A stretch of 64,000 bases of DNA from UBA4877 sp002399345 (GTDB lineage Bacteria > Bacillota > Thermoanaerobacteria > Thermoanaerobacterales > UBA4877), in the NCBI GenBank assembly GCA_036752905.1, contig DAIORT010000001.1:248001-312000 (forward strand), in the 5' to 3' direction. Numbering within the stretch: the stretch's first letter is position 1; each line of letters begins with the position of its first letter. The notes beneath the pieces are model-generated. The model did no database searches. It was not told the origin of the DNA and saw only the letters and a list, made by a program, of their open reading frames with translations. This document shows positions 57,713 to 64,000 of the stretch, in pieces. The position numbers and the translations under genes are program-made.

Positions 57713-58174
57713 TTATTTTAAATAGGTACTGGATATCCTTTTGTATATATTATATATAACATAGCCAAAGGCTATCACGGATATACCTTCACCCAATGCT
57801 ATACCCCCAGCTGTTATCAAATAAGGCGTCTTCGCAAAATAGCTTACCCATATTGATACAAAAAGGGCATTTAATATTATAGGCGGAAGCGTACCCATCC
57901 AAAAATTCTTTGCCTTGCTGGTAAGAAATGCAGCTAACAATGTCACCAGGCTTCCACCTAGTATGTCTATGATACCGAACGGGCTTTGCAGATTTGCCAA
58001 AATGCATCCGACAAACAAACCCGGTATGGCTGCAGGCTCAATTAAAGGTAGTATCGTAAGCCCCTCGGACAGCCTGAGCTGAAGCGGGTTAAAACTCATA
58101 AGTCCCATAACATAGGTAAGTACCACGTATAATACCGCAATAACAGCCGCTTTAGTTATGTACCTTACCTTCAT
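57713..58174 (-). CDS. queT: QueT-type transporter (queuosine precursor)
   Basis: 153 aa, about five membrane segments; MSFNPLQLRLSEGLTILPL and FVGCILANLQSPFGIIDI are characteristic of QueT, the substrate component for preQ1/preQ0-type compounds in ECF systems. No ECF A/T genes and no preQ1 riboswitch are seen beside it; it overlaps ylbF by 4 nt. Confidence 0.9.
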   Translation of the reverse strand: MKVRYITKAAVIAVLYVVLTYVMGLMSFNPLQLRLSEGLTILPLIEPAAIPGLFVGCILANLQSPFGIIDILGGSLVTLLAAFLTSKAKNFWMGTLPPIILNALFVSIWVSYFAKTPYLITAGGIALGEGISVIAFGYVIYNIYKRISSTYLK

Positions 58175-58506
58175 TCGGCAACCTCCCCTATAGCGTCGTT
58201 AATTATCTTGAATACATCTGAAATCATGGTAGAAAGTCTCATTTCACTGTCGAGAAAATCCTTAACAGTCTGATTCATAGATATAAGTTGGTACATATCA
58301 TTTATTTTTTTAATTTCCTCATCGGTTGGTTTCTGACCGGTTACCTGCTTGGCGTTTACATCCATCTCCATCTTGTGGAAGTCATTGACCATTTTTGAGT
58401 TAGTCTCATCGGCCTCAACTACTTTTTTAGCCTCAAGATAACCTTTGTATTCATCGGAATCGGCCATTGCCTTTGCCAATTCATGCGCCAAATCATAAAC
58501 ATTCAC
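58171..58506 (-). CDS. YlbF family regulator
   Basis: 111 aa, all helical: VYDLAHELAKAMADSDEYKGYLEAKKVVEAD and FHKMEMDVNAKQ. In B. subtilis YlbF, YmcA and YaaT form an Fe-S complex that affects RNase Y and Spo0A phosphorylation. It follows RNase J by about 70 nt, consistent with RNA-decay context. Which paralogue it is cannot be told. Confidence 0.85.
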   Translation of the reverse strand: MNVYDLAHELAKAMADSDEYKGYLEAKKVVEADETNSKMVNDFHKMEMDVNAKQVTGQKPTDEEIKKINDMYQLISMNQTVKDFLDSEMRLSTMISDVFKIINDAIGEVAE

Positions 58507-58578
58507 TGATAAGACCTCCTTGGTTTTTTATAAAATTAGACCCGACGGGTACGCCTGAGAAATACCCCGGTCTTTAAA

Positions 58579-60249
58579 CTATATCTCCATTATTATCGGT
58601 AAAATCATTGGCTTTCTCATCGTTTTATTATATAAAAATCCCCTGAGTGAGTCCTTTACAGTTGATTTAAGGGTTGCCCATTCAGTGACCTCATCCTTTT
58701 CACAAGTAGAGAGGGCCTCCCTGACAATCTTTTTTGCCTGGTCCATAAGGTCCTCAGATTCCCTTACATAAACAAAACCGCGGGAAATTATATCGGGACC
58801 AGCAATTATAGAACCATTTTCTTTAGATATTGTAATAACCACTACCATCAACCCGTCCTGTGCCAGATGCTTTCTGTCTCTAAGCACAATATTTCCGACA
58901 TCACCTACACCCAGGCCATCCACGAGTACCTTACCGGCTGTAACCGATCCTACTGCCTTACCCTTATTCCGCGTAAATTCCAGGACTGTCCCTAAATCCG
59001 CAATGAATATATTTTTGGGTGACATACCCAGGGATTCTGCCATCTTTGCATGTAGCCTCAGGTGTCTGTATTCACCGTGAATAGGTACAAAAAACTTAGG
59101 TTTTGTAAGCTGATGAATGAGTTTCATTTCTTCCTGACAGGCATGTCCGGATACATGGATATTATCCATGGGTTCATATATGACATTGGCTCCTTTTTTG
59201 AACAATTGGTTTATTACCCTGGCCACTGTCTTTTCATTGCCCGGTATTGCAGACGCGGAGATTATAATAAGATCCCCCTGCCTTATTTCCACTTTCTTGT
59301 GTTCATTATATGCCATCCTGGCAAGAGCCGACATAGGCTCACCTTGGCTGCCTGTAGTTATGATAACTAATTTATCATCATCATAGTCATTGATGCTATC
59401 TAAGTCTATCATTATGCCTTCCGGCACATCCAGATAACCAAGATCGCGTGCTACACCAACCACATTCACCATACTTCTGCCAGAAATAGCAACCTTCCTG
59501 CCGTATTTATCAGCGGAGTTTAAGACCTGCTGTATCCGATGTATATTAGAGGCAAATGAGGCAACTATTATCCTCTCATGCGATGCCTGGAATATCCTGT
59601 CAAATGCAGCCTCTACTGTTTTCTCCGACGGTGTATAGCCCGGTCTTTCTATATTCGTGCTATCGGCCATGAGAACAAGCACACCTTCTTCTCCGAGCTG
59701 TGCCAGCCTGGCCAAATCCGTTATCTGGCCGTCAACGGGAGTGTAATCAATCTTGAAATCTCCCGTATCGAGTATGACTCCCATGGGCGTATGAACAGCT
59801 ATCGCAGCTGCGTCCGGTATACTGTGACCCATTTTAACAAACTCCACGTTAAATGGCCCAATATCTACTCTCTGGCCTAATTTAACCTCTACTAATTTTG
59901 TATCTTTAAGGATGCCGTGTTCCTTGAGCTTATTACTGATCAGACCCAGGGTTAGCTTTGCTGCATAAACCGGAACATTTATCTGTTTTAAGAAGTAAGG
60001 CAGCCCCCCTATGTGATCTTCATGACCGTGAGTTATTACCACACCGCACACCTTATCCTTGTTCTTAACAAGATACGAAAAATCCGGAATGACCATATCG
60101 ACCCCCAGCATATCATCGTCCGGGAAGGCCATCCCGCAATCGATAACAAGGATCTTATTCTTATATTCAATCACGTTCATATTTTTTCCGATCTCATCCA
60201 ATCCGCCCAAAGGTATGATCTTTATCTTTGAAGCTTTGTTTGTTGTCAC
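58579..60249 (-). CDS. rnj: Ribonuclease J
   Basis: Metallo-beta-lactamase/beta-CASP 5'-exo- and endonuclease for mRNA decay and rRNA maturation. Seen: 556 aa; KIIPLGGLDEIGKNMNVIEY, metal motif VVITHGHEDHIGG, MADSTNIERPGYTPSE, ITTGSQGEPMSALARMA, HVSGHACQEE and PIHGEYRHL. GTG start at 60249 behind AAGGAG. The frame stays open upstream with a lysine-rich stretch but no standard start codon. Confidence 0.95.
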   Translation of the reverse strand: MTTNKASKIKIIPLGGLDEIGKNMNVIEYKNKILVIDCGMAFPDDDMLGVDMVIPDFSYLVKNKDKVCGVVITHGHEDHIGGLPYFLKQINVPVYAAKLTLGLISNKLKEHGILKDTKLVEVKLGQRVDIGPFNVEFVKMGHSIPDAAAIAVHTPMGVILDTGDFKIDYTPVDGQITDLARLAQLGEEGVLVLMADSTNIERPGYTPSEKTVEAAFDRIFQASHERIIVASFASNIHRIQQVLNSADKYGRKVAISGRSMVNVVGVARDLGYLDVPEGIMIDLDSINDYDDDKLVIITTGSQGEPMSALARMAYNEHKKVEIRQGDLIIISASAIPGNEKTVARVINQLFKKGANVIYEPMDNIHVSGHACQEEMKLIHQLTKPKFFVPIHGEYRHLRLHAKMAESLGMSPKNIFIADLGTVLEFTRNKGKAVGSVTAGKVLVDGLGVGDVGNIVLRDRKHLAQDGLMVVVITISKENGSIIAGPDIISRGFVYVRESEDLMDQAKKIVREALSTCEKDEVTEWATLKSTVKDSLRGFLYNKTMRKPMILPIIMEI

Positions 60250-60360
60250 ATTCTTTCTCCTTTCCTTACTTTTACTTTTGTCCTTGCTTTCGTCTTTACT
60301 TAGTTTTAATGCTTTTGATTTTGGTATTATGTTTCACCTCTGAAATATATTTATTAATTA

Positions 60361-60392
60361 TATAAAATACCCTGTTTCTCAGGCTACAGGGT
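60361..60392 (-). terminator. Terminator of aroA
   Basis: Minus strand ACCCTGT, loop, ACAGGGT, then ATTTTATA. The rest of the 272-nt gap holds the RNase J leader. Confidence 0.7.
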
Positions 60393-60521
60393 GATTTTCC
60401 GTACTTCATTAATTGCTTTTATCACCATAGTGTCTCTTACTGTTTGCCATAATGGTATCTAAAACATCCATTAATTTATTATGTCAATAAAAACTAAATC
60501 TATATTTTTCAATCATTGTAT

Positions 60522-61799
60522 TTATTGAACACATACCGAATTAAGTGTTTTATAAAAACCGGGGAAGGATACACCGCAGCACCCAAAGTTACGTATACAT
60601 GTAACGCCATCACTGGCCAGGCCGGCTACCGCCAGCGCCATAGCTAATCTGTGGTCGCAGTGGCTATCAACCATGGATCCGTGAAGGTGCCGCACTCCTG
60701 ATATGACAAGCCCGTCATCCATTTTCCTGATGCATGCGCCCATCTTGCCCAATTCCGTAGCTACGGTCGCTATCCTATTGCTTTCTTTAACCTTGAGCTC
60801 CCCCGCATCCTTTATTACGGTAATACCATCCGCCAGGGAGGCCGCCACAGCAAGAACAGGTATCTCATCAATAAGCCGGGGTACAATATCTCCGCCAACC
60901 GATATTCCTTTAAGAGCGCTGCTATAAGCCTCGATATCACCCGATAACTCACCCGACTGATATCTTAAATCGGATATTTTTATATCGCCGCCCATGGCTT
61001 TAAATGCATCTATAATTCCGGTCCTCGTTTTGTTAAGACCTACATTGCGGATGCATATTTTAGACGCAGGGGTAATAAGAGCGGCAGCTATAAAAAAGGC
61101 AGCGGATGATATATCTCCCGGCACCTGGATCTTCTGCCCGGTCAATTTTTTAGCAGGATATATTATAGTACTGTTACCGCTTGAATACAATCGGGCGCCA
61201 AAGCTTTCAAGCATGAGCTCGGTATGATTGCGGCTTTTACACGGTTCGGTTATCCTGCTGGGACCATCCGTATACAACCCGGCCAGAAGCAGTGCTGATT
61301 TTACCTGGGCACTCGCCGTATGCATGCGATAGTCTATAGCCTTGAGGCATCCGCCCTCTATCCTGAGGGGAAGCTTGCCCTCATTCAAATTTATATGTGC
61401 ACCCATAAGCGAGAGAGGCTTAACCAAAGTATTCATCGGCCTCTTTTTAAGAGACTCGTCCCCATCAATAACGCAGCTAAAGGCCTGTCCGGCTAGTATG
61501 CCGGATAACAATCTCACTGTAGTACCGGAATTTCCCGCATAAAGGTTGCTGGAAAGCCTTTTTAAATGCATTCCTTTTCCATAAATTATTACCTTGTTTT
61601 CTTTTTTATCTATATTTAAGCCGAGGTTTTTCAGACATATCAAGGTATCAAGACAGTCCCGACCATCTGAAAAACCATCAATTTCTGTAATTCCATCTGC
61701 GATTGAAGCTATTATAGCCGACCTGTGGGATATAGACTTATCTCCGGGCATAGCTATGTTACCCTTTATTTTTCTATGTCCCTTAATCCGGATATCCAT
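60522..61799 (-). CDS. aroA: 3-phosphoshikimate 1-carboxyvinyltransferase (EPSP synthase)
   Basis: Sixth step of the shikimate pathway, joining PEP to shikimate 3-phosphate. Seen: 425 aa; GDKSISHRSAIIAS, LYAGNSGTTVRLLSG, TASAQVKSALLLAGL, DEIPVLAVAAS, KVKESNRIATVATEL and DHRLAMALAVAGL. No other aro gene is in the window. It has a long leader with an upstream terminator and promoter. Confidence 0.96.
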   Translation of the reverse strand: MDIRIKGHRKIKGNIAMPGDKSISHRSAIIASIADGITEIDGFSDGRDCLDTLICLKNLGLNIDKKENKVIIYGKGMHLKRLSSNLYAGNSGTTVRLLSGILAGQAFSCVIDGDESLKKRPMNTLVKPLSLMGAHINLNEGKLPLRIEGGCLKAIDYRMHTASAQVKSALLLAGLYTDGPSRITEPCKSRNHTELMLESFGARLYSSGNSTIIYPAKKLTGQKIQVPGDISSAAFFIAAALITPASKICIRNVGLNKTRTGIIDAFKAMGGDIKISDLRYQSGELSGDIEAYSSALKGISVGGDIVPRLIDEIPVLAVAASLADGITVIKDAGELKVKESNRIATVATELGKMGACIRKMDDGLVISGVRHLHGSMVDSHCDHRLAMALAVAGLASDGVTCIRNFGCCGVSFPGFYKTLNSVCVQ

Positions 61800-61952
61800 C
61801 TATAACACCCACACTTAAATAGCATGCGCTATAAAATTCATATATTATTTTCAAATAAAACAACGGTCAACATGCACTAGTATCTATTATACCAAAAAAG
61901 TATAAGAATATCTCATAATTTTTGAATACGTTATCAGCTTTCTTTGTCAATA

Positions 61953-61981
61953 AATAAAAAAACGCCGTAAACACCCGGCGT
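61953..61981 (-). terminator. Terminator in the aroA leader (attenuator candidate)
   Basis: Minus strand ACGCCG, 8-nt loop, CGGCGT followed by a long T-run. It lies 154 nt upstream of aroA and about 110 nt after a strong promoter, with no gene between, so it ends either a small RNA or an attenuated leader. Confidence 0.85.
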
Positions 61982-62035
61982 AGCACTTTCATTTATAAAT
62001 TAAACATGTTTTATATCCATAATCAATCCTGAAAA

Positions 62036-62127
62036 TTAAAGCACAATATATTCCCGGTTATACACGATATCCCTGCATATAGACATCATTTCTAATTAAT
62101 ACTAACATACACGTAAAGCTTTGTCAA
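62036..62127 (-). promoter_or_regulatory. Consensus promoter and start of the aroA leader transcript
   Basis: Minus strand TTGACA (62127-62122), 17-nt spacer, TAGTAT (62104-62099) with a TG before it. Predicted start near 62092. A 17-codon frame (MMSICRDIVYNREYIVL) begins at 62089 and ends at 62036, but no SD precedes it, so a leader peptide is doubtful. No T-box or known riboswitch motif was found. Confidence 0.65.
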
Positions 62128-62187
62128 GCAGGGTTTATATTAGACATAACGCAAAATGATATTACATTAATTAAAAAATTACTCCAG

Positions 62188-62520
62188 CTAACACAGGTCC
62201 CATTCCTCCTTGGCCTCAAACGACCTATTATATCGACCATAACCTATTATATCGACCATATTTATCAGCTTATCTGTGTTTAAATAATCCGATTCCCTAC
62301 TATAACTAAGACAGCAATTAAATGCACATAATTGTGCTAAATAGTCTATAACCTGCTTAAATAGATCTTATCATCTTGATTTTCAAAACAATCTAGAGTA
62401 TATCTATTGCCACAACGCTTATCTCTACCAACAGCAGATGTCTTTCCTTCTACTGCAGATTTTGGTTATTTACCTTATCTACTTTAGAGGTATCATATAA
62501 CAAAGCACATGCTAAGCAGG
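62188..62520 (-). pseudogene. Decayed coding sequence, unidentified
   Basis: Three protein-like pieces in different minus-strand frames follow each other. The first has CALLYDTSKVDKVNNQNLQ and a stop. The second, at 62465-62346, has GKTSAVGRDKRCGNRYTLD and a stop. The third, at 62367-62188, has DLFKQVIDYLAQLCAFNC and later KEEWDLC and a stop. The pattern is that of one gene broken by frameshifts and stops. Family unknown; possibly a mobile-element remnant. With the aroA leader it accounts for the 760-nt gap between aroA and the DUF1292 gene. Confidence 0.35.
62223..62260. repeat. 19-bp unit repeated twice in tandem
   Basis: ACCTATTATATCGACCATA occurs at 62223-62241 and 62242-62260 without spacer. 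A fresh duplication inside the decayed sequence; it shifts the reading frame. Confidence 0.9.
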
Positions 62521-62537
62521 GTCCTACCCATAATAAT

Positions 62538-62561
62538 AAAGTGCTCATTAAAGAGCACTTT
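62538..62561 (-). terminator. Terminator of the DUF1292 gene
   Basis: AAAGTGCTC, 6-nt loop, GAGCACTTT, then ATTATTAT on the minus strand; directly after the stop codon. Confidence 0.65.
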
Positions 62562-62863
62562 TAATCCAAATCACCGTCATCATCGTCGTCTTCATCATAA
62601 TACTCATCTTCATCATAATCGTCCATCAACTCATTATATGCTTCCACAACTATATCAAATTCGTCATCGTCTTCCACACCTAAAAATATTTCCTCTCCAT
62701 TTTCATCTTTATCAACCCGCAGGATGTAGCCGTCTTCACCGTCTTCATCATCAGCCGGCCTTACCACCACATAATCCTTATCCTCTACGGAAAGTGACGC
62801 AATAAGCTCAAAACGCTGCTCTTCGCCATCCTCATCATACAGAATTATAGTCTCATCTTCCAT
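62561..62863 (-). CDS. DUF1292 family protein (YrzB-like)
   Basis: 100 aa, very acidic: TIILYDEDGEEQRFELIASLSVEDKDYVVVRP then ILRVDKDENGEEIFLGVEDDDEF and an Asp/Glu/Tyr-rich tail. The family lies beside ruvX in Firmicutes, as here. Function unknown. Confidence 0.92.
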   Translation of the reverse strand: MEDETIILYDEDGEEQRFELIASLSVEDKDYVVVRPADDEDGEDGYILRVDKDENGEEIFLGVEDDDEFDIVVEAYNELMDDYDEDEYYDEDDDDDGDLD

Positions 62864-62946
62864 TGGCTTTACACCTCGCTTCTAACATGATATTGTCATT
62901 GTATTATACATACTAATATATGTCAACATTGAAGTTTTATACAAAT

Positions 62947-63357
62947 TTAGCTACGGCTTTCAAGATAACTTTGCAGTATGATTGAGGCCGCTACACTGTC
63001 TATTACTTTTCTTCTCTTTTTACGACTTAGATCTGCCTCCAGAAGAGCCCTTTCCGCGAGCACGGTGGTAAGCCTTTCATCCCATAAAACAACCTCCAGG
63101 CCTATCGTACCCCTTAGTGTATCTGCAAACTGGAGTGTTTTCTCGCACTGTGGTCCAATGCTTCCATTCATATTCCGCGGAAGCCCGATAACGATCTTTA
63201 CCACATTGTATTCATCTATCACATGTTTTATGGCATCCATATCCCGCTTAATATCAATCCTTCTTACAGTCTTGACCGGCTGAGACAAAATACCGGAAGG
63301 GTCGCTTATGGCCAGGCCTATGGTTTTATCCCCAAGGTCGATGCCCAGTGTCCTCAA
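62947..63357 (-). CDS. ruvX: YqgF/RuvX putative Holliday junction resolvase / pre-16S nuclease
   Basis: RNase H-like nuclease. YqgF processes the 5' end of 16S rRNA in E. coli; the resolvase name is older. Seen: 136 aa from TTG at 63357 (AAAGGTGG upstream); RTLGIDLGDKTIGLAISDP (catalytic Asp), VIGLPRNMNGSIGPQ, VVLWDERLTT and DSVAASIILQSYL. Longer in-frame starts lie before the SD. Confidence 0.93.
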   Translation of the reverse strand: MRTLGIDLGDKTIGLAISDPSGILSQPVKTVRRIDIKRDMDAIKHVIDEYNVVKIVIGLPRNMNGSIGPQCEKTLQFADTLRGTIGLEVVLWDERLTTVLAERALLEADLSRKKRRKVIDSVAASIILQSYLESRS

Positions 63358-63359
63358 TA

Positions 63360-64000
63360 TCACACCACCTTTATATAAAAATGTGGGCACACACCCACAC
63401 AATAACTGCAAAGATTACACCTTGTCATATCCACTTTAACACTGTCACCCTCTATGCTTAGTGCATTTTGAATACATCTGTCAACGCACGCCCCGCATAA
63501 ATCGCACCACTTTTCTATATCGATCCTGCGCGGTTGTTTATTGAGCCGAGACTTAACATCCCCGGGAACATCGTTGCCTAGTACCATATCAATATCAGCC
63601 GTCACCTCATCCTCCGACTGCATACCTATAGCAATGGATGATACCTCATTAATGGAATTAACAAAATCAATGGCTTTCTGGGGCTGAGTAATAAGGTGCC
63701 CGCCTCCCAGGGCCTTCATGGCATATATACCCTTGCCGAACTCCTGCCCTGCTCTCTTGATGGCTCGTATCATATCATCCCTGCCGCCGCCCAGTATACC
63801 TACGCCGTCCATGTTTATTATTGGATGAATCACATCGATCTCGTTCATAAGAGAAGCCGATCTTACTGCATCCACCGTATGCGTTGAAATACCAAAGGCC
63901 CTTATATACCCTTTTGCTTTGGCCTTCATGAAATACTCAATGGCCTCGGCATGGCCTCTTAAGGTATATATACTTTCCTGCTCATGAAGCATGAATATAT
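63360..64000 (-). CDS. Aldo/keto reductase with C-terminal 4Fe-4S domain, partial (5' end outside window)
   Basis: The C-terminal 210 or more residues of a larger gene open to the right edge. Seen: aldo/keto reductase barrel part (GYIRAFGISTHTVDAVRSA, INMDGVGILGGGRDDM, GIYAMKALGGGHLI), then a ferredoxin-like domain with two Cys clusters (CDLCGACVDRC and CNLCSYCVGVC). The family has about 320-370 aa. Probable NAD(P)H or ferredoxin-linked oxidoreductase; substrate unknown. Its stop lies just upstream of the ruvX start. Confidence 0.9.
   Translation of the reverse strand, partial: IFMLHEQESIYTLRGHAEAIEYFMKAKAKGYIRAFGISTHTVDAVRSASLMNEIDVIHPIINMDGVGILGGGRDDMIRAIKRAGQEFGKGIYAMKALGGGHLITQPQKAIDFVNSINEVSSIAIGMQSEDEVTADIDMVLGNDVPGDVKSRLNKQPRRIDIEKWCDLCGACVDRCIQNALSIEGDSVKVDMTRCNLCSYCVGVCPHFYIKVV

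Noticed and set aside
58171..58240. preQ1 riboswitch before queT
   Set aside because: queT overlaps ylbF with no leader and no preQ1 aptamer motif was seen.
61953..62127. T-box for aroA
   Set aside because: No AGGGTGGNACCGCG-type T-box sequence in the leader on the minus strand.
62223..62260. Possible start of a CRISPR-like array
   Set aside because: Only two adjacent 19-mers with no spacer; a simple tandem duplication. No CRISPR array was seen in the window.
1..64000. tRNA or rRNA genes
   Set aside because: None noticed by eye on either strand; a tRNAscan run was not possible, so a missed tRNA cannot be excluded.

Overview
The window is a continuous piece of chromosome from an endospore-forming, low-to-moderate GC Gram-positive bacterium of the class Clostridia. 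This rests on spo0A, spoIVB, spoIIM, spoIIIAA-AH and sigK lying in clostridial gene order, an Asp23/AmaP/DUF2273 set, a monoderm type IV pilus operon and frequent TTG/GTG starts behind strong Shine-Dalgarno (SD) sequences. An OLE RNA gene with its partner oapA points to the anaerobic or extremophilic Firmicutes known to carry OLE. I do not name a species.

Nearly everything is on the minus strand; only rqcH and an ABC-F gene are on the plus strand. From left to right: (1) 1-4030, a cobalamin uptake and synthesis operon (btuFCD-like, then cobQ, cut by the window edge) behind a cobalamin riboswitch with a terminator platform. (2) 4148-9703, rqcH, pyrR, spoIIM with a sigma-E-like promoter, an ABC-F ATPase and a NUDIX hydrolase. 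(3) 9716-15036, a cell-envelope operon: steA, a steB/mctB-like gene, two glycosyltransferases, an L,D-transpeptidase and DUF3866. (4) 15117-17309, spo0A and spoIVB. (5) 17424-28176, the recN-argR-nadK-tlyA-dxs-oapA-[OLE RNA]-ispA-xseB-xseA-folD-nusB-DUF2273 block. (6) 28187-34309, amaP, asp23 and the complete spoIIIA operon. (7) 34426-37419, a CD1247-type zinc-ribbon protein, efp, pepP and an endonuclease IV-like TIM barrel. (8) 37507-46954, a type IV pilus operon pilB-T-C-A-D, four minor prepilins and pilM-N-O. (9) about 47010-51799, an accessory island. (10) 51776-60249, yqeG, sigK, a class B PBP, peptidase U32, an O-methyltransferase, mltG, queT, ylbF and RNase J. (11) 60522-64000, aroA with a possible attenuator leader, a decayed gene, a DUF1292 gene, ruvX and a partial aldo/keto reductase.

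Two places stand out. The first is the roughly 550-nt structured RNA at about 23727-24286. It sits between ispA and an oapA gene whose product has a DxxxD motif, is closed by an 11-bp stem joining its ends, and has its own good promoter. It is an OLE RNA gene. The second is the island between yqeG and pilB. It is bracketed by a near-perfect 38-39 bp direct repeat covering the 3' end of yqeG. It has a GG-N10-GC sigma-54-type promoter with two 15-bp upstream repeats 21 bp apart. It encodes an apparent chimera of a TRAP solute-binding protein and a LarA-like (DUF2088) protein, followed by three genes of unknown or unclear role. This is the best candidate for an undescribed metabolic module, already damaged by deletion in this strain.

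Sporulation genes connect across the window: Spo0A (with a sigma-H-like promoter overlapping a 0A box), SpoIIM, the SpoIIIA channel, SpoIVB and pro-sigma-K belong to one developmental pathway. In B. subtilis, SpoIVB signalling triggers pro-sigma-K processing.
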